A stretch of DNA of 64,000 nucleotides from positions 62,001-126,000 of the forward strand of contig JANQJF010000055.1 in assembly GCA_028281765.1 (NCBI GenBank). The letters are read 5' to 3'. Source of the stretch: Planctomycetota bacterium. GTDB lineage: Bacteria; Planctomycetota; UBA1135; UBA2386. The notes beneath the pieces are model-generated. The model did no database searches, was not told the origin of the DNA, and saw nothing but the letters and a program-made list of their open reading frames with translations. Below, piece after piece: positions 27,495 through 36,105 of this stretch; positions within the stretch are counted from its first letter, which is position 1; every line of letters starts with the position of its first letter. The position numbers and the translations under genes are program-made.

Positions 27495-28390
27495 GGCCGG
27501 TACGCCCCTCCCTCGAACAGCGTCGCGAGCTGCTCGACGATCGGTCGGTCGACGTCGACGCGGACGAGGCCGGCGCCGCGACTCTCGGCGAGCTCGGTCA
27601 GCTGCGTGTCGAACCGATCGTATGCCGCGCGGTAGCTCTCGAGCACGGCGGGCGTCACCGACACGTTCTCGACGGTGTCCGTCTCGCAGTCGACGAGCCG
27701 TAGGTCACCGCGGACGTCCGGCTCGCGATCCGTCTTGCGCACGAGCTGCACGAACAAGAGGCTGTGCCGCAGGCTCGCGAGCTCCTCGAAGATCGGCTCG
27801 AGCCCGTTCGGATCGAAGAAGTCGGAGACGATCGCGACGAGGCCTTGGCGCAGCTTCGTCGCGCGCAGCGTGCGAATCGCCGCCGCGAGGTCGGTGCGAC
27901 CACCCGGCTCGAGATCGGCCAACGCCTGCGCCAAGAACATCGTCCGGTCCTTGCCGGAAGTCGGCCGCACCGCGAAGTCGAGCTGCGTGTGGAACGGGAA
28001 GACGCCGACCGTGTCGTGCTGGCCGAGCGAGATCGCCGCGAGCGCGAGCGTGGTCCGCAAGCCCGCGAGCGCGCGCGGCGTCTCCTCGAGATACATGCTC
28101 GCGGACACGTCGGGCAACAGGTAGAGCGGCAGGTCCTCGAGCTCTTCGAACTGCCGAAGGAACACGCGGTGCAAACGCTGATAGATGTTCCAGTCCACGC
28201 CGCGCAGGTCGTCGCCCGGTGCGTAGGGACGGAAGTCGCGGAACTCGAGGCCGTGGCCGAGATCCTTCGAGCGCTGCTCGGCGAATCGACCACCATGCGC
28301 GACGCGACGGGCGATCACCCGCAGTCGCTGCACTTCCTCGAGAAACGCGGCGTCGAAGAGGTCTTCGAGACCGATGGAGCTCACCGTCAT
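27491..28390 (-). CDS. DUF58 (VWA-like) protein
   Basis: This 299-residue cytosolic protein has the DUF58 hallmark FRDFRPYAPGDDLRGVDWNIY at about residues 50-70 and a following VWA-like fold with LLPDVSASM (a D-x-S-x-S MIDAS). DUF58 proteins are almost always encoded beside MoxR ATPases and are thought to be their adaptor or substrate-handling partners. It starts 10 bases after the MoxR stop and ends with an ATGA overlap into the BatA-like gene, which fits the classic moxR-DUF58-batA order. Confidence 0.9.
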   Translation of the reverse strand: MTVSSIGLEDLFDAAFLEEVQRLRVIARRVAHGGRFAEQRSKDLGHGLEFRDFRPYAPGDDLRGVDWNIYQRLHRVFLRQFEELEDLPLYLLPDVSASMYLEETPRALAGLRTTLALAAISLGQHDTVGVFPFHTQLDFAVRPTSGKDRTMFLAQALADLEPGGRTDLAAAIRTLRATKLRQGLVAIVSDFFDPNGLEPIFEELASLRHSLLFVQLVRKTDREPDVRGDLRLVDCETDTVENVSVTPAVLESYRAAYDRFDTQLTELAESRGAGLVRVDVDRPIVEQLATLFEGGAYRP

Positions 28391-28400
28391 CGCGGTTCGA

Positions 28401-29417
28401 TCAGTTCGGCGAATGCGGACGGGCGACGTTCTCGAGCACGGCCGAGACGACGTTGTCCGGCGTGACCCGATCCGACTGCGCGCGGAAGCTCGTGAGCACG
28501 CGGTGACGCAGCACCGGCATCGCGATCTTCGCGATGTCGTCGCAGCTGACCGCGAAACGGCCGTCGAGCAGCGCCTGGACCTTGCCGGCGAGCATCAGGC
28601 TCTGCGCGCCGCGCGGACTCGAGCCGAGCGAGACGTAGTCCTCGACGAGCTTCGGCGCGTAGGCGCTGCCCGGCTGCGTGCCCATGATCAGGCGCACGGC
28701 ATACGAACGCACATGCTCGGGAACCGGCACCGCGCGGACGGTCTCGCGCATCGCGCGGATCTCCTCGCCGTTCGACACCGGCTTGACCTCGACCTCGGTC
28801 GCTTCGGTCGTGCGCTCGAGGATCTGGTGATACTCCGCCTCGGACGGATAGCCGACGACCAGCTTGAACAGGAAGCGATCGAGCTGCGCTTCGGGAAGCG
28901 GATACGTGCCCTCTTGCTCGACCGGGTTCTGCGTCGCCATGACGCAGTACGGCTCCTCGAGTTGGATCGTGCGCCGGCTGACCGAGATTTGCCGCTCCTG
29001 CATCGCTTCCAGCAGCGCCGACTGCGTCTTCGGGGTCGCGCGGTTGATCTCGTCGGCGAGGACGAGGTTCGCGACGAGCGGCCCCTCTTGGAACATCAGT
29101 TCGTGACCACCACCTTCGGTGTCGACGAGCACCGACGTGCCCTGGATGTCCGCCGGCATCATGTCCGGCGTGAACTGGATCCGGGAAAACTGCAGATCGA
29201 CCGCTTCGCCGAGGCTGCGGACGAGCATCGTCTTGCCGAGACCCGGCACGCCTTCGAGCAGCACGTGGCCGCCGGCGAGAAGTGCAGTCAGCACGCCTTC
29301 GATGACGTCGGCCTGGCCGACCATCATCTTGGCGACTTCGTCGTGGATCGCGTCGTACGTGGTCCGGAAGCGCGAGGCCTGGTCGCGGGCGGCCGCGGCG
29401 TCTTGGGGAGGGGTCAT
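28401..29417 (-). CDS. moxR: MoxR family AAA+ ATPase
   Basis: The 338-residue protein has Walker A G-V-P-G-L-G-K-T at 56-63, the MoxR segment QFTPDMMPADIQGT, and Walker B/sensor region VLADEINRATPKTQSALLEAM; the family lid ends near RAQSDRVTPDNVV. Length matches the family (310-340). MoxR ATPases act as chaperones that help mature or insert metal cofactors or activate VWA proteins. The ATG at 29417 overlaps the upstream gene stop (ATGA). It sits third in the seven-gene operon, directly before DUF58. Confidence 0.93.
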   Translation of the reverse strand: MTPPQDAAAARDQASRFRTTYDAIHDEVAKMMVGQADVIEGVLTALLAGGHVLLEGVPGLGKTMLVRSLGEAVDLQFSRIQFTPDMMPADIQGTSVLVDTEGGGHELMFQEGPLVANLVLADEINRATPKTQSALLEAMQERQISVSRRTIQLEEPYCVMATQNPVEQEGTYPLPEAQLDRFLFKLVVGYPSEAEYHQILERTTEATEVEVKPVSNGEEIRAMRETVRAVPVPEHVRSYAVRLIMGTQPGSAYAPKLVEDYVSLGSSPRGAQSLMLAGKVQALLDGRFAVSCDDIAKIAMPVLRHRVLTSFRAQSDRVTPDNVVSAVLENVARPHSPN

Positions 29418-30886
29418 GGGCGACTCGGGGGAGGGGTCAGGAAATACTTGCGAATGACGGCGCGCATCGCGGCTTCGAGGTCGAGCCGGTTCAGCGCGCC
29501 GATCGGGCGCTGGCGCGGCGCGCGCGACTCGGCGGCCACGGGCTCGGAGTTCTCGGCCTTCGGCTCGATGCGCTCCTGGGTGATCTTGGTCTTGCCACGG
29601 TTCGGCTGGCCCTTGATGCGGTCGGGGACCGGGACACCGAGCACGAGCGAAGCGACGCCGCGGGACTTCTTCTGTTCGGAAGGACCGCCGCGCCCGTTCG
29701 CGTCGGGGTTCTTGCGGTTGCCGAAACCGATGCGCAGGTCACGGTTCACCGGAGGCTTGCGGTCGCGGAGGTTCGGCTGGATGCCGCCGCGCGACTCTTG
29801 CTCGTCCTCTTCGTCCTCGATCTCGTCGTCGTCCTCGACGGCCTCGTCTTCGGGGTTCGTCACCTGGTCCTTGCTCGACCAATCCGAACTCGCGGGGTTC
29901 TTGTTCGAGCCACGCGACGATCCCTTGCCGGCGGTCGTGCCCGAGTCCTCGGACTGCTGCTTCTTCGGCGGCGGGTCGCCGTCGGGCTGCGGCTTGGGCG
30001 GCGTCGGCTTCTTCTTCTTCGCCGGCACCTTCTGCTCTTCGACCTTCGCCGATTGCCCCTGGTTGGTCGGCGCGGCCTTCGAGTTGCTCGCGCCCTGCGA
30101 CGAACTGGCCTCGGCCGGCCGCCCGGCGCCAAGTCGACCGCGCGTCTCTTTGACGTCGTCGCCGACCTCGCTCTCGTTGCGGGAGTCCTCGGAGTCGGCG
30201 GCGTCGCCACGCGGCTCGTTGTTCGGCTGCACCGGGTCGATCGGCGGCGGCTCGGACGAGTCCGACTCGTCGCCCGCTGCTCCGCGCGCGACGCCGGTGG
30301 TGCGCACGTCGTCGCGACCGCCGTCGTCACCGTCGCGATGGAAGCCTGCCGGCGCGAGCCAACACGCGATCGCGATCAAGGCGACCGCGACCAGGACCCG
30401 CGGCCACTCGATCCGCACTTCGGGCGCGCCTTCGAACCGTTGCAGCTGCGCCGCCCGCGCGCGTTCGAGATGCTGCTCGGCATCCTCGATCGCCGCGGCG
30501 ACGAAGCCGTCGCGGTCGGCACGGCCGAGGAACTCGTCCGCCGTGACGAGCCGGCCCTGCAGGGACGCCGCGTCATCGACCGCCGCGAGAGCATCCCGCC
30601 GATCGACGGCCCGTCGCGACGCGACGACCATCTGCACGACGAGCACGACGCCCGGGATCCCGAGCAGGAACAGCGCCAGCTCGCCCCAGCCACGCGCACC
30701 CACCGAACCGGCACCCGCGGCTCGCAAGACTTCGAACGCGAGCAGCACGACGGGACCGATCCACGCGGTGCGAACCGCGGCGCGCACCGCGTCGGGCCAC
30801 ACTCTCCGGAGGCGCCAGCGCCGAATCGGCGACGCGGCGCGGTCCGCGAGCGACTCGAGTTCTCGACCGAGTGAGTCGTGCGTCAC
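29414..30886 (-). CDS. membrane protein with long acidic/basic low-complexity tail
   Basis: The 490-residue protein starts at GTG 30886, which overlaps the stop of the upstream gene (GTGA). Three hydrophobic segments lie in the first 180 residues (around 40-60, 68-90 and 150-168), with a helical, charged segment between the second and third. From about residue 180 to 400 the chain is dominated by Ser, Glu, Asp, Lys and Pro runs, for example a run of Asp/Glu near EDDDEIEDEEDEQES and a KKKKP stretch. The C-terminus ends in a short ordered segment (LNRLDLEAAMRAVIRKYF). I recognise no family. Its position just before moxR suggests a membrane partner of the MoxR/Bat complex with a disordered linker. 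Confidence 0.75.
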   Translation of the reverse strand: MTHDSLGRELESLADRAASPIRRWRLRRVWPDAVRAAVRTAWIGPVVLLAFEVLRAAGAGSVGARGWGELALFLLGIPGVVLVVQMVVASRRAVDRRDALAAVDDAASLQGRLVTADEFLGRADRDGFVAAAIEDAEQHLERARAAQLQRFEGAPEVRIEWPRVLVAVALIAIACWLAPAGFHRDGDDGGRDDVRTTGVARGAAGDESDSSEPPPIDPVQPNNEPRGDAADSEDSRNESEVGDDVKETRGRLGAGRPAEASSSQGASNSKAAPTNQGQSAKVEEQKVPAKKKKPTPPKPQPDGDPPPKKQQSEDSGTTAGKGSSRGSNKNPASSDWSSKDQVTNPEDEAVEDDDEIEDEEDEQESRGGIQPNLRDRKPPVNRDLRIGFGNRKNPDANGRGGPSEQKKSRGVASLVLGVPVPDRIKGQPNRGKTKITQERIEPKAENSEPVAAESRAPRQRPIGALNRLDLEAAMRAVIRKYFLTPPPSRP

Positions 30887-33192
30887 TTGCCCTGCTCCTC
30901 GGGAACGGTCACCCGGACCTGCTTCGCCTGCAGAATCTCGCCCGTGCCGGTGTCCCGCACGAACGCGACGACGGCGAGCTGCTCGGGATCGAGGTCCATG
31001 GAGATCTTGACGCACGAACCGACGCCGTCCTCCATGAGCTCGTCGAGGTAGGCCTCGTTGCGCGCCTTGACCTCGGCGAGCGCCATCGTGAACGGCAGCT
31101 TCATCTCGTCGTTCGCGTCCGGACGGAAGCGCTGGCCAGCGAGCGACTTCGTGAGGCAAGCCCGCGCGACGTTGCGATGGATGACGATCTCGCTCCGTCC
31201 CGGGAACATGACCCCGCGCTCGACCAGCACGAGCTGGACGCGCGCGCGGTCGTCCGGACCGCTGACCGTGGCCGAACCGCTGACCGCACCGCCCTCGAAC
31301 TTCGCCTCGAGCTCGATCTCGTACTCCGACTCTTCGCCGAGCGCGTCGACGATCGCCTCGCGGCAGCGGTTGTAGATCTTCTCCTTGTCGCGCCACTTGC
31401 CGGCGCCGGGCGCCTGACGCACGCCGTTGATCCGGTGTTCGAGCGGGCGCGCATTCATCACGGCGCCACGCTCGACACCCATCTCGATCGTCAGCGGCAC
31501 GAGCTCGGGCTCGAGCAGATGCCACGTGATGAACGCGGCGTGCTCGTTCGTGAAGTGACTGACGAGGCCATCGTTCGCGAGCGCGCCGCCGATCGATCCG
31601 CCGCGCGTGGCATCGCCGAGGTTCGCATTCGTGAAGAACTCCACGAGCGCCACTCGGTTGGTCTGCGCGTCCGCGTCCGGCTCGTAGCGCATCGCCGCGC
31701 CGAACGCGTGCGTCTTGCCTGCCGTCAGCTTCTCGATCAGGTCGACCGACATGCGCTCGGAGCCGTCCATCCGGCCCTGCAACCGATGCAGGGCCTCCAG
31801 CGCCTTCGGGCCGCTGTCGGGCTTGATGACCGCCTGGACGTAGCGCGAATACGCGCGGCGCAGCCGATCTTGCGACTCGTAGAAGCGGCCGAGCTGGTAG
31901 TTGATCATGCCGTCTTCGGGCAGACCGAAGGCCGCCGACAGCAGGTGCTCCCAGGCTTGGTCGCCTTCCCCGGAGTCGAGCTGCAGCTCGCCGACCTGCG
32001 CGTGCAGCTTGTGCACCGAGTTCGGATAGCGATCGGTGCGGCCAGCCGGGATCCCGATCTCGCCCGCGATCACCGCGAGCGCCGGCTGGTCGAGCTCACG
32101 CAGCGCCTTGAGCTGGTCGAGCATCGCGGTCGCGCGTAGGTCTTCGGGATAGGTGTTGAAGATGCACTCGAGCGCGAGCTTGCACGGCTCGGGATCCGCG
32201 TCCTCGTCGAGGCGCATCGCGAGCAAGCGATCGGCGGCTTCCCGGCTGAGGCGTTCGTTCGGGTACTTCTTCAGGTAGGTGGCGAGCTCGTCGGAGTCGT
32301 CCTCGGCGAGCGCGCGGAAGAACGCGAGGTCCTGCTCCGGAAACTCCGCCGGCGCCGTCTGCGCGAACCGCGCGACGCGGTTCACGCGATCGACCTCGAC
32401 GCGGAAGCGTTCGAGCAGATTGAGCCCCATCATGCCCCCGACGCCATCGGGATGGACCTGCGCGATCTCCTCGGGCCGCAGAGCGACGAACTTCGCGAGG
32501 TCGATGTCGTCGATGCGCACCGCACCGACATCGCCGGCGGGCTTGCCGAATCGATCCGCGATCTCGACGTTGACGAGCGTGTCCATGCGCGCGGTGCCGA
32601 TCGCCATCGCGCCGGGCGCTCCGTCCGTGAAGCGCAGTGGCACCCAGGCGAGATCGTTGACCTCGGTCAGCGGCACAACGGTTTGTCCTTCGACCTCGGC
32701 ACGCGCGTCGGGATCCTCGGGTCGCGGGTCTCCGACGTGCAGGAACCCGTTCGCGAGATCGAAGACGACGAAGTACTGCGAGAGGATCTCCGCGCCGATC
32801 GTGCCGGCCGCGGCGTTCTCGCCGAGCTCGACGCTGTGGTACTTCGTGAAGTCGTCGTAGAAGTCCTCGTCCCCGTGCTCACGCCGGTCGACCGTGATCT
32901 CGAAGTCGCCGAGGTGGACCGTGATCGGAATCGTCGTCCCGTCGGGATTCTCGCACTTCAGTCCGTTCGCAAGCTGGTTGTGCAGCTGTAGCGCGCACTT
33001 CGACTCGTACTCGACGAACAGGTTGATCGGCAGTCGGCGGCGAGACGTCGAGACCTCGCAGTCGACGACGAGCTTGCCCTCGATCATCTTGACCGGCACG
33101 CGCGCCAACGGCTCCGACTGGGCCGACAGCGGGATCGGAACGATGCATGCGAGCGCCACGAAAACGCGGCGTGCGAGGTGGCGGAAGGTCAT
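30883..33192 (-). CDS. secreted protein: aspartyl-protease-like fold + TPR + thioredoxin-like region
   Basis: The 769-residue protein begins MTFRHLARRVFVALACIVPI, a signal peptide cut near LSAQ. Residues about 25-300 look like two lobes of a retropepsin/pepsin-type fold, ending in the typical GMMGLNLLERFRVEVDR pattern, but I do not see an intact D-T/S-G catalytic motif. A helical TPR-like part follows (about 320-480). The C-terminal 280 residues include VALVEFFTNANLGDATRGGS, which has the shape of a thioredoxin beta-alpha unit but lacks any cysteine pair. AGGAG lies six bases before the ATG. It is the first gene of the seven-gene operon, so its 187-base upstream gap should hold the promoter. 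It is probably a non-catalytic periplasmic binding protein. Confidence 0.72.
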   Translation of the reverse strand: MTFRHLARRVFVALACIVPIPLSAQSEPLARVPVKMIEGKLVVDCEVSTSRRRLPINLFVEYESKCALQLHNQLANGLKCENPDGTTIPITVHLGDFEITVDRREHGDEDFYDDFTKYHSVELGENAAAGTIGAEILSQYFVVFDLANGFLHVGDPRPEDPDARAEVEGQTVVPLTEVNDLAWVPLRFTDGAPGAMAIGTARMDTLVNVEIADRFGKPAGDVGAVRIDDIDLAKFVALRPEEIAQVHPDGVGGMMGLNLLERFRVEVDRVNRVARFAQTAPAEFPEQDLAFFRALAEDDSDELATYLKKYPNERLSREAADRLLAMRLDEDADPEPCKLALECIFNTYPEDLRATAMLDQLKALRELDQPALAVIAGEIGIPAGRTDRYPNSVHKLHAQVGELQLDSGEGDQAWEHLLSAAFGLPEDGMINYQLGRFYESQDRLRRAYSRYVQAVIKPDSGPKALEALHRLQGRMDGSERMSVDLIEKLTAGKTHAFGAAMRYEPDADAQTNRVALVEFFTNANLGDATRGGSIGGALANDGLVSHFTNEHAAFITWHLLEPELVPLTIEMGVERGAVMNARPLEHRINGVRQAPGAGKWRDKEKIYNRCREAIVDALGEESEYEIELEAKFEGGAVSGSATVSGPDDRARVQLVLVERGVMFPGRSEIVIHRNVARACLTKSLAGQRFRPDANDEMKLPFTMALAEVKARNEAYLDELMEDGVGSCVKISMDLDPEQLAVVAFVRDTGTGEILQAKQVRVTVPEEQGK

Positions 33193-33244
33193 CTCGAACT
33201 CCTGGCCTGCGCGGGCGCAGCCGTTGCGGCAATGCGCCCAGAGG

Positions 33245-33263
33245 GGTGGTGTCCCACACTACC
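33245..33263 (-). terminator. hairpin between the selenoprotein gene and the MoxR operon
   Basis: An 8-bp stem with one G-U pair and a CCC/GGG loop lies about 120 bases after the TAG of the gene ending at 33380 and about 50 bases before the next start. No U-run follows. It may be a terminator for the upstream gene or part of the operon leader. Confidence 0.3.
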
Positions 33264-33379
33264 AGGCTGGCCCCGCGGATGTAGTGGGAGCCCTCAGATT
33301 GGCGCGATTCGCTGCGCCAGATCTGGCCGCGCGGCGCGCGCCGACCGCGGTGAAGCAGCGGCGCGCCGGCGTCGCGCGT

Positions 33380-34483
33380 CTAGTCGGTGCGCACCTCGCC
33401 GGTGATCTCACCGAACGCCCAGGTGTCCTGCTTCATCTCGACGGCAATCTTGGATTCAGTCGGCACGCTCACGGCGGCCGGAACGAAGCCCTTGCCTCAA
33501 CAGGAGCCGGGGAAGATCGCGGTCGCGACCGTCTCCCCGCCCACCTTGACTTGGAAGGTCGGCGACTTGCCGACCGGGTTCCAGTTCACGTATTCCTCGC
33601 CGGAGTCGCCGAAGTACCAGACCTGGTCCGGCCGGAACTCGACCTTGCCGCCGTCGCGCTGATACGCGAATTCGGCGCGCGCCGGGCCGCCCCAGTCGAG
33701 CTTGCAGGTCGAGTCCTCGGTCACGACGAGGTCCTTGGCGCCGCCGCGGCGCACGGACACGGTCGTTTCGCCGAGGCCGATGCTGCCGGAGTGGATGCGA
33801 TAGGTGCCCGTCGGAACCTTGGTCACGCCGCGCGCCAGGTCGAACGACAGGTCGCCGTCCTGGCTGCGCACGATCGCCGACAGCAGCTTGCCCTTGGTCG
33901 TGAGCGCCGACGACAGGTCGAGCGTGCCGACGCTGCCCGAGTACGGCTGCAGCGCGACCTTGACTCCGTCACGATCGACGTCGAACGACATGACCTTGCC
34001 GCCGATGCTGATCGCCTTCGACAGGAACGTCGCGGTCTTGCCACGACCGACGATCATCGCGTCGATGCCGTAGTCGTCGAACCGGCCGTTGCCGTCCTGG
34101 TCGAACAGGCGGACCTTCTGGCCGTCGACCTTGCCCTGCCGCACGCACGACGAGGCGTAGTGCCAACCACCGCCGCGATTCGCGAGCCGGACGGCGTAGC
34201 GGAAGCCGTCCTTCTCGAGCTTCACGAAGCCGGCCTTGCCCTGGACGGTGACGTTGGTCTTGCCATCGCCGTCCGTATCGATCGCCAGGCCCGTGCCGTC
34301 GCGCTCCGCGACGAACGTGTGACCCGCGAGCTCGATCGCCGAGCCGACCTTGACGAATTGCTCACTCGGGAGCGCGAACTGCCACTCTCGGTGGCTGCGA
34401 TGCTTGAAGTCGATGGACTCGACCACGGCCTGAGCCGTGAGACTCGAGGCGATCGCCAAGCCAATCCATGCGTATTTGGTCAT
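33380..34483 (-). CDS. secreted selenoprotein candidate, UGA (Sec329) in a Cys-Sec pair
   Basis: The protein has 367 residues if the in-frame UGA at 33497-33499 is read as selenocysteine, and 328 if it is a stop. It starts at ATG 34483 (AAGGA eight bases upstream) with a signal peptide (MTKYAWIGLAIASSLTAQA). The body is beta-rich with EF-like D-x-D-G-D-G-K and D-Q-D-G-N-G-R loops. Before the UGA the chain reads FPGSC and after it GKGFVPAAVSV, giving a C-U-G-K-G redox motif. The 38 codons after the UGA end in TAG at 33380-33382 and have about 87% G/C at third positions, like the rest of the gene. A hairpin suited to a SECIS follows the UGA. Family not recognised. It is divergent from the kinase gene at 34654. 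Confidence 0.78.
33452..33490 (-). promoter_or_regulatory. putative bacterial SECIS hairpin (7-45 nt after UGA)
   Basis: RNA from 7 to 45 nt after the UGA folds into an imperfect hairpin with 14 pairs. From the base: GG/CC, a C-U mismatch, UUCG/UGAA, a U-C mismatch, U-A, one bulged C, CGGC/GCCG, a bulged U on the 3' side, CGC/GCG, and the apical loop CGUGA at 24-28 nt. Bacterial SECIS elements need a small apical loop roughly 16-37 nt from the UGA with G in the first two positions; this fits. The codons in the stem are the only cluster of A/T-ending codons in the tail (GTT, ACT, GAA, ATT), consistent with a structural constraint. Folding was done by eye. Confidence 0.62.
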
Positions 34484-34603
34484 GACCGGTATCCTTCGCG
34501 CGGGGCGCTCCTCATCGGATCGGCCCCGAGCAGGGGGTGCGTTGACGGAATCCGAGTGTAGCGGCCCCGGCCGGGCGGCGGGCCGCCCGATTCGCCGCCG
34601 ACC

Positions 34604-34614
34604 CGAGAATCTCG
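34604..34614. promoter_or_regulatory. palindrome CGAGAATCTCG in the divergent promoter region
   Basis: An 11-base perfect palindrome lies in the 170-base gap between the divergent selenoprotein and kinase genes, 39 bases before the kinase ATG. The same 11 bases occur in the hairpin at 16983-16993. It could be an operator, but nothing else supports that. Confidence 0.25.
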
Positions 34615-34653
34615 TAATCTCTTTGCACACACCCCGTAGGGCACACCGTCCCC

Positions 34654-36090
34654 ATGGTTCCGAACCCTGACGCCGCCGCACCCGGCCCCTCCGGCTGGGA
34701 AACGTTCTACCGCGACTTCCGCAAGCCAGACTACATCCCCGGCTACGAGATCCAGACCCAGCTCGGCTCCGGGGCGTTCGGCCTGGTCTACAAGGCGAAG
34801 AAGGCCTCGATCAACAAGGCCTACGCGATCAAGTTCTTGAAGGTCGACGACGCCGAGGTGCGTCAGGCGGTCCTCCGCGAGCTCGACTCGGTTCGCCACT
34901 TCGCTCAGGTCGACCACCCCAACCTCGTGTCGATCGAGGACCAGGGCAGCGTCGACGGCATCCCGTACATCGTCATGGCGTTCGGCGGCACCGACACGCT
35001 CCGCCATCGCATCGACAGCGGCGAGCTCGACCGCGACAAGGCGCTGCATCTCTTTGGCCAGGTGTGCCGCGGGGTGCAGGCGCTCCACGAACACTCGCTC
35101 GTCCACTTCGACATCAAGCCCGCCAACGTCTACCTCAACGGCGACGTCGCCCGCGTCGGCGACTACGGCCTGTCGAAGCTCGTGACCGACTCTCGCAACT
35201 CCCTCTCGATGGGACGCGGCACGCCGTACTACATGGCGCCCGAGATCATGCGGCGCAAGGGCGACGGCCGCAGCGACATCTACGCTCTCGGCGTGATGCT
35301 CTACGAGATGCTGTGCGGCGAGCCGCCGTTCCGCGGCGACTCGGAATGGGAAGTGCTGCGCAAGCACGAGGAGGCAACGCCCGAGTTCCCCGCGTCGATC
35401 GGCGAACCGGAGCGCGGCGTGATCGCGCGCGCTCTCGCGAAGAATCCCGAGGACCGCTTCGAATCGGTCGGCGAGATGCTCGCAACTCTGCAGGGCGCCT
35501 CGATCGAGGCCGGCGTCGCGATCGGCGCCGCCGCGCCGCGGGAGCCGGAACGGTTCACCGGACCGGTGGCGGCGCCGGCGGCAGCCAAGGATCCGTTCGA
35601 CGGCGCAAAAATCGGCTACCCACGGCCGAAGGCAAAGCCCTACTCGATCGGCGTCGGCGCGACGTTCCTGGGATGCGGCGGGTTCTTCTTCTTGTTCGTC
35701 GCGTTCTTCCTGTTCTCGGCGAACGACGCCACTCCGAGCGCACCGACGCCGCAGAGGAGCATGCGCCCCAACCTGCCGCCCCACGCGAGCATCCGCGAAG
35801 CGCTGGGCCAAGCGACCGGCGACGCCCGCGCGCGCTTCGAGTCGATCCTGTCGCAGATTCCGCCCGAGATGAAGCAACGCCGTGAGTTCACCAAGGTGTT
35901 CGTGCGCCTCGTCGGCGACGAGCTCGACGAGTTCCTCGAGGTTCTCGACGGCATCAAGACCCGCTCCGCGACCGGGTGGGCTCAGTCACTGCGCCTCGGC
36001 GCGGGCCGCTCCGTCGATCTCGGCGGCGCAACGCTGCACCCTCCACCGCCGAACACGACCGTGATCCGCGACTACGGCAACGGTCGCTGA
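34654..36090 (+). CDS. transmembrane serine/threonine protein kinase with HFD and DYG motifs
   Basis: The 478-residue protein has an N-terminal Hanks-type kinase domain (about 30-290): the glycine loop LGSGAFGLVYKA (37-48), lysine K60 in YAIKFLK, the catalytic loop H151-F-D-I-K-P-A-N (HFD instead of HRD), the metal motif D170-Y-G (DYG instead of DFG), and APE at 195-197. A linker with Pro/Ala follows, then one membrane helix (about 325-355, rich in Phe: FFFLFVAFFLFS), and an extracytoplasmic helical region of about 110 residues. The HFD form means it is a non-RD kinase, so activation-loop phosphorylation may not control it. ATG 34654 was chosen because homology begins soon after. Targets unknown. 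Confidence 0.92.
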   Translation: MVPNPDAAAPGPSGWETFYRDFRKPDYIPGYEIQTQLGSGAFGLVYKAKKASINKAYAIKFLKVDDAEVRQAVLRELDSVRHFAQVDHPNLVSIEDQGSVDGIPYIVMAFGGTDTLRHRIDSGELDRDKALHLFGQVCRGVQALHEHSLVHFDIKPANVYLNGDVARVGDYGLSKLVTDSRNSLSMGRGTPYYMAPEIMRRKGDGRSDIYALGVMLYEMLCGEPPFRGDSEWEVLRKHEEATPEFPASIGEPERGVIARALAKNPEDRFESVGEMLATLQGASIEAGVAIGAAAPREPERFTGPVAAPAAAKDPFDGAKIGYPRPKAKPYSIGVGATFLGCGGFFFLFVAFFLFSANDATPSAPTPQRSMRPNLPPHASIREALGQATGDARARFESILSQIPPEMKQRREFTKVFVRLVGDELDEFLEVLDGIKTRSATGWAQSLRLGAGRSVDLGGATLHPPPPNTTVIRDYGNGR

Positions 36091-36105
36091 GAGCTGCCAG
36101 GCTCC

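Noticed and set aside
33497..33499. UGA as a plain stop of the Asp-rich secreted protein
   Set aside because: The following 38 codons keep strong coding bias and the Cys-UGA-Gly-Lys-Gly context is typical for selenocysteine; a stop remains possible.
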